NCBI RefSeq assembly: GCF_039631355.1
Contig: NZ_JBDIVF010000004.1
Coordinates: 124,001 to 188,000, forward strand
DNA length: 64,000 nt
Direction of reading: 5' to 3'
Source: Uliginosibacterium paludis
GTDB lineage: Bacteria; Pseudomonadota; Gammaproteobacteria; Burkholderiales; Rhodocyclaceae
Shown here piece by piece: positions 7,786 through 17,852 of the stretch. Every line of letters starts with the position of its first letter. Position 1 is the first letter of the stretch. Position numbers and translations under genes: made by a program. Below the pieces are notes generated by a model that saw only the letters and a list, made by a program, of their open reading frames with translations, searched no databases and was not told where the DNA came from.

Positions 7786-8994
7786 ATGAAAAACACACAT
7801 CAGCACAGCCGGCATGTGCAGCCCGCACGGCTCGCCCTGCAACTGGGCTTTCTGGCACTGACCAGTTTCGCAGCCTGGCGGCACCAGACACTCGGCGGCG
7901 GGCCTGAAGGCGCGGCCTCCATCGATGCGCTCTGCCCCTTCGGCGGGCTCGAAGCGCTGTTCAGGTTCGCCATGACGGGCGAATACATCCAGCGCCTGAA
8001 CAGCTCGGACTTCGTGCTGCTGGGCGGCACGATTCTGCTGGCGCTGACCGTCGGCCGCCATTTCTGCGGCTGGCTGTGCCCGCTCGGCACCCTGCAGGAG
8101 CTCGCCCGCAAGCTCGGGCGCCGGCTCTTCGGCAAGCGCGTGTTCACCGTTCCGCCGGTCCTCGACAAACCGCTGCGCTGGATGAAATACGTGGTGCTCG
8201 TGTGGGCGCTGGTGTTCACCTGGAAAACCGGCAGCCTGATCATCCGGCCTTACGATCCCTGGGCCGCCTACGCGCACGGTTTCGCGGGCTGGGGTGAAAT
8301 GTGGAGCGAATTCGCGGTGGGCAGCGCGATCCTCTTTGCCATGCTGATCGGCGGGCTCTTCATCGATCGCCTGTTCTGCAAATACCTCTGTCCGCTGGGC
8401 GCTTTTCTCGGGCTCACGACAAAGCTGGGCTTCTTCAGCATCCGGCGCAAAGAGAACGCCTGCCTCGCCTGCACGAAATGCGACCAGGCCTGCCCGGTAA
8501 ACATCCCGGTCATGCAGCAGGCCGTCATCCGCTCCAGCGAATGCATCGGCTGTCTGAGCTGCACCACCGCCTGCCCCACCGGCAAACGCAACACGCCGGA
8601 TGAGGGCAAGACCTTCCTGTTGCCGGCCGTCGCGGGCCGCACGCTTCGGCCGGCACTGATCGGCACCGCCGGACTCGTGCTCTTTGCCGGCAGCATCGGG
8701 CTCGCGCAGCTCGGCGGCGTGTGGCGCACGCTTCCCGTCTCACTGACTGCGGTAGCCTCCGTCAATGGCGAGCTTGATCCGCAGGCCATACGCGGCTTCA
8801 TGACGCTGGCGGAGATTGCAGACACCTACGGACTGGCGCCGGATGCGCTCTATCGCGAGCTGGGGCTGAGTGAAACGCAGGTGCCTGCGAACACCAAAGC
8901 CAAGGATGTCCGCGTCCTCACCGGTCAGAGCGAAGAAGCCTTCGACACGCAAACCATCCGCGATGCGGTGGCCCGGCTGCGGACGGCCCCTTGA
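7786..8994 (+). CDS. Polyferredoxin-like 4Fe-4S membrane protein (NapH/NosR/YccM type)
   Basis: 402 aa inner-membrane iron-sulfur protein. Two CX3CP motifs, C94/C98 (FCGWLCPLG) and C198/C202 (FCKYLCPLG), are typical of the NapH/NosR/RdxA group. Two ferredoxin-type sites follow: C226-x2-C229-x2-C232-x3-C236-P and C253-x2-C256-x2-C259-x3-C263-P. About six membrane segments are visible. The last 80 residues form a soluble helical tail after a final membrane segment near 280-300. The family moves electrons from quinol or NAD(P)H pools to extracytoplasmic partners. The partner here is unknown; no nap, nos or cco genes are nearby. It ends in a strong terminator before dsbB. Confidence 0.85.
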   Translation: MKNTHQHSRHVQPARLALQLGFLALTSFAAWRHQTLGGGPEGAASIDALCPFGGLEALFRFAMTGEYIQRLNSSDFVLLGGTILLALTVGRHFCGWLCPLGTLQELARKLGRRLFGKRVFTVPPVLDKPLRWMKYVVLVWALVFTWKTGSLIIRPYDPWAAYAHGFAGWGEMWSEFAVGSAILFAMLIGGLFIDRLFCKYLCPLGAFLGLTTKLGFFSIRRKENACLACTKCDQACPVNIPVMQQAVIRSSECIGCLSCTTACPTGKRNTPDEGKTFLLPAVAGRTLRPALIGTAGLVLFAGSIGLAQLGGVWRTLPVSLTAVASVNGELDPQAIRGFMTLAEIADTYGLAPDALYRELGLSETQVPANTKAKDVRVLTGQSEEAFDTQTIRDAVARLRTAP

Positions 8995-9008
8995 TCGCTT
9001 CCATCCGG

Positions 9009-9050
9009 CCGAGCGCGGCAGCACAAAAAAGCGGCCGCGCTCGGGGTTTT
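9009..9050 (+). terminator. Rho-independent terminator after the 4Fe-4S protein gene
   Basis: 11-bp stem CCGAGCGCGGC / GCCGCGCTCGG (9009-9019 and 9034-9044) followed by GGTTTT. The loop is A-rich. Confidence 0.75.
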
Positions 9051-9147
9051 CGTCACACCGTCCGCCGTCCGGCCTGCCCCTGCCGGCATTCCGGGCTAGA
9101 ATCCGCTCTCCGCTGGTTCCAACCGCCCACATCGCAACACGCCTGCC

Positions 9148-9660
9148 ATGCACGCCCGATTTCCGCTGCGCCCCGTTTTCGTCGCCATCTGCGTCTACAG
9201 CTTCGGCCTGATCGGCTTCGGACTGCTGCTCCAGTCATTCAAGGGCATCACGCCCTGCCCGATGTGCATCATGCAGCGCTACGCCTTCGTGGGCGCCGGC
9301 CTGATCGGTCTGCTGGGCGCCATCCATAACCCGAACGGTTTCATGCGCCGGGTATATGCCTTCCTCATTTTCGCGGTCTCGCTGGCAGGCCTGGGCGTTG
9401 CGATCCGCCAGAGCTGGCTGCAGCACTTCCCGCCCACGCAAACGGTGTGCGGCCCGGACCTTTCCTACATGCTCAACAGCTTCCCGCTGGGCGAAGCGCT
9501 GCCGATGCTCTTCCAGGGCTATGGCGACTGCTCGGTGGTGGACTGGACCTTTCTCGGGCTCTCGATTGCCGAGTGGTCCATCGTGAATTTCATGCTGATT
9601 GCCGGCTTCGCCTTCTGGCAGATGGTGCGGACCGGTCCTGAGCGTCGCCGTTTCGGCTGA
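9148..9660 (+). CDS. dsbB: Disulfide bond formation protein B
   Basis: 170 aa, four membrane segments. DsbB reoxidises periplasmic DsbA and passes electrons to quinones. Both periplasmic Cys pairs are present: C37/C40 in PCPMC and C101/C128 (CGPDLSYML ... GDCS). The quinone-contacting Arg sits in MQRYAF just after the first pair. The start ATG lies 45 bases after a TAGAAT box at 9097-9102. The gene ends in a strong bidirectional terminator. Confidence 0.95.
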   Translation: MHARFPLRPVFVAICVYSFGLIGFGLLLQSFKGITPCPMCIMQRYAFVGAGLIGLLGAIHNPNGFMRRVYAFLIFAVSLAGLGVAIRQSWLQHFPPTQTVCGPDLSYMLNSFPLGEALPMLFQGYGDCSVVDWTFLGLSIAEWSIVNFMLIAGFAFWQMVRTGPERRRFG

Positions 9661-9681
9661 TCGCGAGCTTGTCCGAACCCG

Positions 9682-9710
9682 AAAGCCCGGCCCGCGCGCC
9701 GGGCTTTTTC
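9682..9710. terminator. Bidirectional rho-independent terminator
   Basis: 10-bp stem AAAGCCCGGC (9682-9691) / GCCGGGCTTT (9698-9707) with T-run. It serves dsbB and, read the other way, the converging coiled-coil gene whose stop is at 9709. Confidence 0.85.
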
Positions 9711-10041
9711 ATGCGTAGTCGTCGACGATGGCACCGGTGCCTGCCGAGGCGGCGCGGCTGGATGGCGCAGCGCGGGTTTCCGTCTCCTGCGTGGCCGTAC
9801 TGCTCGCTCCCTTGCGGCTCTGCTCCGCTTTAAGGCTCGCAATGCGGGCCTGGACCTCGGCGATCTGCTGTTGCAACTGCTCGATTTTCTTGGTCTTGTC
9901 CTCGCTGTCTGCCTCTTTCCTGGCCTTTTCAAGCGTTTTCTGCAAGCTCGCCAGACGGGCTTCCAGCGAAGCCAGTGCGGATGAAGACGCCGTACCGGTG
10001 CTGCTGCCGGTGCTCACCCCTGATACCGAAGCTGAACTCAT
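9709..10041 (-). CDS. Small coiled-coil protein (FlxA-like)
   Basis: 110 aa. Residues 25-75 form a strong heptad-type coiled coil (LEARLASLQKTLEKARKEAD, then KIEQLQQQIAEVQARIASLK); both ends are Ser/Thr/Ala-rich and probably disordered. This layout resembles FlxA-like small proteins, whose function is poorly known. An AAGGAAG ribosome binding site precedes ATG 10041. No flagellar genes are nearby. Confidence 0.7.
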   Translation of the reverse strand: MSSASVSGVSTGSSTGTASSSALASLEARLASLQKTLEKARKEADSEDKTKKIEQLQQQIAEVQARIASLKAEQSRKGASSTATQETETRAAPSSRAASAGTGAIVDDYA

Positions 10042-10143
10042 GGCCGCTTCCTTCCAATTTCATGAAGATGACAAGTGGAAGATCGACCCGGCCGCGGCGG
10101 ACTTCAGTGTCACGCTTGCAAAACGGCGTAAAACCCGGCGCGA

Positions 10144-11172
10144 TCAGGCCGGCTCGAAACCGTGCAGGCAGGCCAGGACATTGAGCCCGATTTCCCGCAC
10201 CGCGTAGCCACCTTCAAGCACGAACGCGACAGGCAAGCCCAAGCGGCGAAGCCGCTCGCCGAGCGTGGCGTAATCCCGGGTTTTCAGGCGGAAGCGGCTG
10301 ATCGGGTCGCCTTCCCAGGCATCGACCCCGAGCGACACCACGAGCGCCTCTGCCCCGCTATGCGCGATGGCCTCAAGCGCCTGCTCCAGCGCGGAAAACC
10401 AGTCAGCCGCCGGAGCGCCGGCAGGCAGTGGCAGATTGAGGTTGGCGCCCAACCCCGCGCCCTCGCCTTGCTCGTCGGCGTGTCCCAGGTAGAAGGGGTA
10501 TTCCGTCATCGGGTCGCCATGAATGCTTGCGAAGAACACGTCCGGCCGCGCGTAGAAGATTTCCTGGGTGCCATTGCCGTGGTGGTAGTCGACGTCCAGC
10601 ACCGCCACCCGCGACGCGCCGCCCTCCCGCAGCGCCTGAGCGGCCAGGGCCGCATTGTTCAGGAAGCAGTAACCGCCGAAGGTTTCGATGCCGGCGTGAT
10701 GACCGGGTGGCCGGGTCAGGACGAAAGCGCTGAGCTCGCCCGCAAGGAGGCTCTGCGCCGCGCTGAGCGCGCAATCCGCTCCACTTCGTGCCGCCTGCCA
10801 GGTACCGGCCGCGAGTGGCGTGCCGGTGTCGAATGCAAAAAATCCCATCCGCGCAGCAAAGTTCTGCGGCAGGCGATCGCGCCGCATGCCCGCGCCCGGC
10901 CAGACCGCGGGAAAAGCATCACCCTCGTTGCCCGTCGCCAGCCACTCAGCCCAGGCACCCTTCAGAAACTCGAGGTAGCGTGCGGAATGCACGCCCAGCA
11001 GGGCTTCATCCGCAAACGCAGCAGGTGCTTCAAGAACGCACCCCGCTTCCCGCAAGGCCTGCTCCACAAAGTGGAAACGTTCGGGCGTTTCGAAACAGGG
11101 CACCCGCTTGCCGCGGAAGAACTCGAAGCCGGGGCAATGGCCGGCCTGGGCCGGATTGGCAAAGAACCTCAT
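10144..11172 (-). CDS. Histone deacetylase family protein (acetylpolyamine amidohydrolase type)
   Basis: 342 aa. Zinc-dependent amidohydrolase fold. Seen: TRPPGHHAG with the catalytic His pair, YCFLNNAALAAQAL, and VLDVDYHHGNGTQEIFY with Asp/His zinc ligands, plus SLGVDAWEGDP with the third ligand. VLEGGYAV near the C-terminus gives the family's GGY loop. Bacterial members deacetylate acetylpolyamines or other small N-acetyl compounds; the N-terminal sequence FEFFRGKRVPCFETPER (extra loop) is like the acetylpolyamine amidohydrolase branch. ATG 11172 was chosen because MRFFANPAQ is the usual start; the frame is open to 11232. Confidence 0.9.
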   Translation of the reverse strand: MRFFANPAQAGHCPGFEFFRGKRVPCFETPERFHFVEQALREAGCVLEAPAAFADEALLGVHSARYLEFLKGAWAEWLATGNEGDAFPAVWPGAGMRRDRLPQNFAARMGFFAFDTGTPLAAGTWQAARSGADCALSAAQSLLAGELSAFVLTRPPGHHAGIETFGGYCFLNNAALAAQALREGGASRVAVLDVDYHHGNGTQEIFYARPDVFFASIHGDPMTEYPFYLGHADEQGEGAGLGANLNLPLPAGAPAADWFSALEQALEAIAHSGAEALVVSLGVDAWEGDPISRFRLKTRDYATLGERLRRLGLPVAFVLEGGYAVREIGLNVLACLHGFEPA

Positions 11173-11267
11173 GAAGCGGCACCTGCGGACAATGAAGCCC
11201 TTCATGCTGAACCCGGCGGAATGCGGCGGCAAGCCCCGCGGCGCTGTCGCCGGCCGGCACCGGCCGC

Positions 11268-11273
11268 TATAAT
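11268..11273 (+). promoter_or_regulatory. Putative -10 box before prfC
   Basis: TATAAT in the context GCTATAATCCGC, 28 bases before the prfC start. The same context is seen before prfB (17809) and the SMC trio (19091). No good -35 box is visible. Confidence 0.5.
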
Positions 11274-11300
11274 CCGCCCCTTGCCTGAAAGCCGCATGCC

Positions 11301-12875
<1,575 letters not shown>

Positions 12876-12985
12876 TCAACCCGCCGGATGCTGCCGGAGG
12901 TGGAGAGGATGCGGATGCAGGAAATCACTTCGGATCGCGCCGGGCGGCGGGAATCGTTCGCCCGGCCCGGCGCCGAGCAAACGCC

Positions 12986-13591
12986 GTGAGCCACCCGATC
13001 CCCGCGCCCTCAAACCTGCAGCATGCATTCCTGCACGATGTGCAGCAGAATCGCCACAACCGCGCGATTCTCGAGCGATGGGACGCCCTCGGCCTGCCGG
13101 AAGGCTGGCTGGTGGCAGGCTGCCTGTTCCAGACCGTGTGGAATCTGCAGGCCGGCCAGCCGCCGGAAGCGCACATCAAGGATTACGACCTCTTCTATTT
13201 CGAGCCGGCAGATCTGAGCGAAGCCGCCGAGCGTGCGGTTCAGGCGCGTGTGGATACGGTGCTGGCGGATCTGGGCATCACGCTCGAAGTCGCCAATCAG
13301 GCGCGTGTGCATCTCTGGTATGAAGACTATTTCGGCGAACCCTATGCGCCCTTGCAGAGCAGCTGCGAAGGCATCCGCCGCTTCCTGATTCCGGCCACCT
13401 GCGTCGGTGTCCGGCCGGGCGAAGTGTACGCGCCGAACGGCCTGCAGCTGCTGTATGACGGCGTCCTGACGCCGAACCCACTCCTGCCCTACAGCCAACT
13501 GTTCGAGCGCAAGGCGGCCTCCTACTGTTCGCGCTGGCCTGCGCTCACGATCGATCGTTCCGGCTACGAGCCCTTGCCGGTCGACGCCTGA
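12986..13591 (+). CDS. Nucleotidyltransferase-like protein (PF06042/DUF925 type)
   Basis: 201 aa. The pattern GWLVAGCLFQTVWNL followed by IKDYDLFYFEP, then NQARVHLWYEDYFG and SCEGIRRFLIPATCVGVR, matches the uncharacterised nucleotidyltransferase family PF06042. KDYDLFYF provides the D-x-D pair expected in this fold. Substrate is unknown. GTG/ATG choice: ATG at 12986 gives the normal N-terminus. It is separated from the LysE gene by 37 bases and may be co-transcribed with it. Confidence 0.8.
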   Translation: MSHPIPAPSNLQHAFLHDVQQNRHNRAILERWDALGLPEGWLVAGCLFQTVWNLQAGQPPEAHIKDYDLFYFEPADLSEAAERAVQARVDTVLADLGITLEVANQARVHLWYEDYFGEPYAPLQSSCEGIRRFLIPATCVGVRPGEVYAPNGLQLLYDGVLTPNPLLPYSQLFERKAASYCSRWPALTIDRSGYEPLPVDA

Positions 13592-13628
13592 AGCCGCGCC
13601 AGAGCATCTGAAAAACAAGGAAACAGCC

Positions 13629-14252
13629 ATGCCGGACATCCATGATCTGCCGCTTTTCATCCTGTCCTGCCTGCTGCTGAACCTCACGCCCGGCGCGGAC
13701 AGCCTCTTCATCGCGCTGCGCAGTGCGAGCCAGGGTTTCAGGGCCGGCGTCGCTGCCGCACTGGGCATCTGCGCCGGCTGCTGGGTGCATGTGATGGCCG
13801 CGGCCCTCGGACTCTCCGCATTGCTGGCCGGCTCCGCGCTCGCTTTTACCCTCGTCAAGCTGCTGGGCGCCGCCTACCTGATCTGGATGGGGCTCGCCCT
13901 GCTGTTCGGCAGGGCACACAGCAGGCCGCCCGCGCAGGCCGCCGTGCCCGCGCCGCTGCGGGCCGCGTTTCGCCAGGGCTTTCTCACGAATGTGCTGAAC
14001 CCCAAGGTCGCGCTGTTCTTCCTCGCCTTCGTGCCGCAATTCATCGCACCGGATGCGGCCCACAAGGCGGCCGCCTTCCTTTTTCCTGGCAGCCTGTTCA
14101 CCGCGGGCAGCGCGATTTACGGCATCCTGCTGGCCGGCCTCAGTGCCCGCACCGCGAGGCTGGCGCCGGGCCGCAGGCTCGGGCGCTGGCTCGGCCGGCT
14201 TGCGGGCGGCGTGTTTGTCATGCTGGGTATGCGCATGGCCACCAGCGACTGA
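13629..14252 (+). CDS. LysE family amino-acid exporter
   Basis: 207 aa, six membrane segments. The N-terminal LLLNLTPGADSLFIALRSASQG is the LysE/RhtB signature (N-x-TPGP/A-x-x). A central TNVLNPKVALFFLAFVPQF block is also typical. These proteins export amino acids such as lysine, threonine or homoserine lactone. AAGGAAACAGCC precedes the ATG. The substrate cannot be predicted. Confidence 0.9.
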   Translation: MPDIHDLPLFILSCLLLNLTPGADSLFIALRSASQGFRAGVAAALGICAGCWVHVMAAALGLSALLAGSALAFTLVKLLGAAYLIWMGLALLFGRAHSRPPAQAAVPAPLRAAFRQGFLTNVLNPKVALFFLAFVPQFIAPDAAHKAAAFLFPGSLFTAGSAIYGILLAGLSARTARLAPGRRLGRWLGRLAGGVFVMLGMRMATSD

Positions 14253-14355
14253 TGCCGCGCCTCGAGCCGGAGGCGCTGCGGAAAACCGCCTCTCGTTCGG
14301 GCTGCGGCAGTCCGTCCGCCTGCCACCCTTGATCGATCAACCCGGAGCCTTCCTC

Positions 14356-14670
14356 ATGCACTGGATCATCCTCATCATCGCCGGCCTCCTGGAAGTAGGC
14401 TGGGCCGTTGGCCTCAAATACACCGAAGGTTTTTCACGCCTCTGGCCCTCGGTCGGAACCGTCGCGGCGATGGTGGGCAGCGTGGTCCTGCTCGGCGTCG
14501 CGATGCGCTCCTTGCCATTGGGAACGGCCTACGCCGTATGGACCGGCATCGGCGCGATCGGCACGGCGCTCTTCGGCATTCTCGTGCTCGGCGAATCCGC
14601 CGCCACGCTGCGCCTGGTGAGCCTCGCGCTGATTTTTGCCGGCATCGTCGGGCTCAAGCTGAGTCACTGA
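14356..14670 (+). CDS. sugE: SugE-type small multidrug resistance protein (guanidinium exporter type)
   Basis: 104 aa, four membrane helices. GLLEVGWAVGLKYTEGFSRL matches the SugE/Gdx branch, including the essential membrane Glu and the G-W-A-V-G-L-K-Y string that separates SugE from EmrE. Gdx proteins export guanidinium. The start ATG 14356 has GGAG 9 bases upstream; the frame is open further left but only this start gives a normal protein. I see no clear guanidine riboswitch in the 100 bases upstream. Confidence 0.92.
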   Translation: MHWIILIIAGLLEVGWAVGLKYTEGFSRLWPSVGTVAAMVGSVVLLGVAMRSLPLGTAYAVWTGIGAIGTALFGILVLGESAATLRLVSLALIFAGIVGLKLSH

Positions 14671-14756
14671 GCGCCGCACTGCAGCAAGCCTTCCGGACAG
14701 GTCTGCGCCGGATGACATCTGGCTAAGCTGTGCGGCCCCGCTTCCGGAGCCCCCGC

Positions 14757-15617
14757 ATGCTGCCCAGCCATTGTCCGCGACTGCTCTCGCCCCTGCGTCA
14801 CCTCCTGGCCTGTCTTGCGCTGCTGATGCCGCCAGCAGCCTTGGCCCAGCCCGACATCCTGCTCGCCGAGATCTATCGCCAGGGTATCGACCCGCGGGAT
14901 TACCTCGTCAGCGAAAAATATGACGGCGTGCGTGCCATCTGGAATGGCCATGATCTCGTCTTCCGCAGCGGGCAGGCGGTTCCCGCGCCGGACTGGTTCA
15001 TCCGCGCGCTGCCACCGGTGCCGCTCGACGGCGAACTCTGGGCCGGTCGCCAGCGCTTCGAGTGGCTGTCCGGCGTGGTCCGCAAGCTGGACCCGGTGGA
15101 TGCGGAATGGCGCGAGCTGCGTTACATGATCTTCGAGCTGCCGGGCGCGCCGGGCGACTTTCGCGAGCGCGCGGCCCGCATCCGCAACATCGTGGCAGCC
15201 TCGGGCAACCCGGCACTGGTGGCTGTCGAGCAACGCCCCGGCACCGACCACGCCAGCCTGAAAGCCCAGATGGATCGCATCGTGGCGGCAGGCGGCGAAG
15301 GCCTGATGCTTCATCTCGCGGATGCACCCTATGTCACCGGACGCAGTGATGTGCTCCTGAAGCTCAAGCCCTGGCTGGACGCGGAGGCGCGGGTGATTGA
15401 AGTTTTGCCCGGCAGGGGCCGGCATGCGCAACGCATGGGCTCGCTGCTGATGGAAATGCCCGATGGCAAACGCTTCCGCCTCGGCACCGGTTTCACCGAC
15501 GCCCAGCGCGAGCATCCGCCCGCGCCAGGCAGTCTGCTCACCTATCGCTATCAGGCGCTGACCGCAGCCGGCCTGCCACGCTTTCCGGCCTTCCTGCGCT
15601 TGCGTGAGTTGCCCTGA
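14757..15617 (+). CDS. Secreted ATP-dependent DNA ligase (LigE type)
   Basis: 286 aa. An N-terminal signal peptide (hydrophobic 14-28, likely cleavage after ALA) is followed by a minimal ATP-dependent DNA ligase: motif I SEKYDGVRA with the adenylated Lys, motif III-like YMIFELPG, motif IV GEGLMLHL and motif V LLKLKPW. The C-terminal OB-fold is short. Minimal ligases with signal peptides (LigE) occur in Gram-negative bacteria and are thought to act on DNA in the periplasm, perhaps during uptake or in biofilms. ATG 14757 was chosen because GGAG sits 7 bases before it; a GTG at 14730 would spoil the signal peptide's position. Confidence 0.88.
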   Translation: MLPSHCPRLLSPLRHLLACLALLMPPAALAQPDILLAEIYRQGIDPRDYLVSEKYDGVRAIWNGHDLVFRSGQAVPAPDWFIRALPPVPLDGELWAGRQRFEWLSGVVRKLDPVDAEWRELRYMIFELPGAPGDFRERAARIRNIVAASGNPALVAVEQRPGTDHASLKAQMDRIVAAGGEGLMLHLADAPYVTGRSDVLLKLKPWLDAEARVIEVLPGRGRHAQRMGSLLMEMPDGKRFRLGTGFTDAQREHPPAPGSLLTYRYQALTAAGLPRFPAFLRLRELP

Positions 15618-15622
15618 CGCGC

Positions 15623-17653
15623 TCAATCGACGCGGAAGCGTGCCACCGAGCTGTTCATGGCATCGGCCAGCACCTGCAACTGGCTGGCCACTTCGGACGA
15701 CTGCCGGGCGGACCCCGTCGTGCGGTCGGAAAGATGAGCGATCTGGTCCACTTCGCTGCCAATGGCGTTGCTGGCCAGACTCTGCTCCTGCAGCGCAGCC
15801 GCCATGCTGGCGGTCGCCTCGGCAATGGCGTCTGCGCCGTGCTGGATTTCGTCGATCGCGCTGCGTGCACGCTCCACGGCCGTTACGCCGCCACCCACGA
15901 GTTCGACCGCTGTCGTCATGCCCTGCGAAACCTCATGCGCGCCCGCCTGGATGGAGTCGATCATGGCGGTGATTTCCTTGGTGGAGTTGCCGGTGCGCTC
16001 CGCCAGCTTGCGCACTTCGTCCGCCACCACGGCAAAACCCCGGCCCTGCTCGCCGGCACGCGCCGCTTCGATCGCGGCATTCAGGGCCAGCAGATTGGTC
16101 TGATCCGCGATCTCCTTGATGATCGAGACCACCGTACTGATGCGCTGCGCCTCGCCGTCCAGTTTTTCGATATGGGCGGACGCGCCAGAAACGGCGGCCT
16201 CGATCCGGTTCATCTGCTTGAGCGCGGCGGCCGCTTCCGCGCTGCCGAATTCGGCCTGTCCGAGCATGGTCGAAGCCAGCGTCTTGGCGTGCTGGGAGCT
16301 GTCGCTCACATGCGTGATGCTCGCCGTCATCTCTTCCACGCCAGCGGCCATCGCCAGCGCCGCAACGTTCTGGGTCGTCGCGACTTCGGCAACCGAGGCA
16401 GCGGAATCCGCGATGCTGCGGGCATTACGCGTGAGATCCTCGGCATTGCGCCGCAAGACCATGACCAAGTTGCCCACGCTCGCGGCGGTCTCCTCCACGC
16501 TGGCCGCGATGATGTCGATCTCGTTGCGGGTCTGGCTCTTCACGATGCCGGTCGGCCTGATTGAAAAATCACCATGCCCCATGCGCTCAAGGGTGGCCAC
16601 CACGCGGGCGACGGGTTTGAGCTGGCGGTTGATGAAGAACCAGAGCAAGCCGCTCAGCACCAGTGCTGCCGCGAGGCCGGCAATCAGGATGGCGTTGCGC
16701 AGCGCGATGCTGTTGCGCATGTAGAAATCCACCGCGCCGCTGCGTACGACAATGATGCCTCCCCAGCTCTCCGACTTCGCCCAGGCCAGGATGCGCTTGC
16801 CCGCAGCACCCGCGGGGCGGTACTCGAGCAGGCCCTCCGGGCTGCCCAGCACCTGCCCGAGCGCGGGCTGGCCGGCATCGTCGCGGATTTCGTCGATCTT
16901 CTTGCCCTCGAGCGAAGGATGGAACATCAGCTCGCCCGCCCGGGCGCCGCTGGCATAGACCACGAAGGATTCGTCGCCATTGTTCTGATCCGCCAGGGCG
17001 CGCCGCAGGCTCGCGAAAACATCGGCCAGATCGAAGCCGACGAAGAGGATGGCATTGACCTTGCCGGCGGCGTCCTTCACCGGAATGTACTTGGTCAGGT
17101 ACTGGCGCCCGAAGAGTACGGCCGTGCCGAGATAGGTTTCGCCTGCCAGCACGCGCTGATAGGCGGGATGGTCGTGCGCGAGCTTGGTGCCGATTGCGCG
17201 TTCGCCGGTCTGGGTCTTGAGCGAGGTGGTCGCGCGGACGAAGTCATCCCCGTCTCTCACGAAAATCGTCGCGACCCCGCCAGTTGCCTTGCTGAAGGCA
17301 TCGACCACGCGAAAATCGGCGTTGAGCACCTCCCCCTTGCTGCGCAGGACGGGAGCCTCGGTCTTGCCGGTCGCAACCCGGGCCTCGGCGTCCACGGTGA
17401 AACCTTCAGGAAAACTGTCCGTCAGAATGCCTGCGACCCGGTCAGTCAGGCCGATGCTGATGTGGTAGGCGTTGTCGAGCAGCTGCAGTCCGTCATGCGC
17501 GTCGCCCTGCAGGCCTTCCTGCATCTGCTGGATCGTATTGGCCTGCGTATTGCGCGACACCTGGACGACCAGCGCGAGGATGATGAGGATCGACAGGGCG
17601 ACCGACACCGCGACGAACTGATGGGCCAGGGAAAGTCTCTTGAAAGCGTTCAT
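15623..17653 (-). CDS. Methyl-accepting chemotaxis protein with Cache sensor
   Basis: 676 aa. TM1 at about 12-30; a periplasmic Cache-type domain (about 45-305, with ATIFVRDGDDFVRATTSLK, GTAVLFGRQYLTKYIPVKD and ILFVGFD typical of Cache_3/Cache_2); TM2 at about 316-338; HAMP region; then a cytoplasmic signalling domain. The hairpin tip (EIADQTNLLALNAAIEAARA, then GRGFAVVADEVRKLAERT) is intact. No CheR-tethering pentapeptide is seen at the C-terminus (RFRVD). The chemoreceptor passes ligand binding to CheA/CheW. The ligand is unknown. Convergent with the ligase gene, 5 bases apart. Confidence 0.92.
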   Translation of the reverse strand: MNAFKRLSLAHQFVAVSVALSILIILALVVQVSRNTQANTIQQMQEGLQGDAHDGLQLLDNAYHISIGLTDRVAGILTDSFPEGFTVDAEARVATGKTEAPVLRSKGEVLNADFRVVDAFSKATGGVATIFVRDGDDFVRATTSLKTQTGERAIGTKLAHDHPAYQRVLAGETYLGTAVLFGRQYLTKYIPVKDAAGKVNAILFVGFDLADVFASLRRALADQNNGDESFVVYASGARAGELMFHPSLEGKKIDEIRDDAGQPALGQVLGSPEGLLEYRPAGAAGKRILAWAKSESWGGIIVVRSGAVDFYMRNSIALRNAILIAGLAAALVLSGLLWFFINRQLKPVARVVATLERMGHGDFSIRPTGIVKSQTRNEIDIIAASVEETAASVGNLVMVLRRNAEDLTRNARSIADSAASVAEVATTQNVAALAMAAGVEEMTASITHVSDSSQHAKTLASTMLGQAEFGSAEAAAALKQMNRIEAAVSGASAHIEKLDGEAQRISTVVSIIKEIADQTNLLALNAAIEAARAGEQGRGFAVVADEVRKLAERTGNSTKEITAMIDSIQAGAHEVSQGMTTAVELVGGGVTAVERARSAIDEIQHGADAIAEATASMAAALQEQSLASNAIGSEVDQIAHLSDRTTGSARQSSEVASQLQVLADAMNSSVARFRVD

Positions 17654-17808
17654 GCTGGGGCTCCGGGGGGTAGAGGCATCTGCGTGCCATTTGACTTCCG
17701 GTCATAACGGCACAACGCCGCAAAGCTTTCGGCAGAAGTGAAAACAATGGAAAACCCTGCCCGGAGCCCTCCGCCAAGGAGGGCTGCAGGGCGCTCCCCC
17801 GCCCGGGT

Positions 17809-17814
17809 TATAAT
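17809..17814 (+). promoter_or_regulatory. Putative -10 box before prfB
   Basis: TATAAT in GGTTATAATCGGC, 38 bases before the prfB start. No clear -35. Confidence 0.5.
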
Positions 17815-17852
17815 CGGCGGCTTACCTAGCTGAACAGAAGCGGAAAAAGATC

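Noticed and set aside
14255..14355. Guanidine riboswitch before sugE
   Set aside because: Searched for paired ACGR-loop hairpins and ykkC-like conserved strings; only a loose GC-rich hairpin is present, so no claim.
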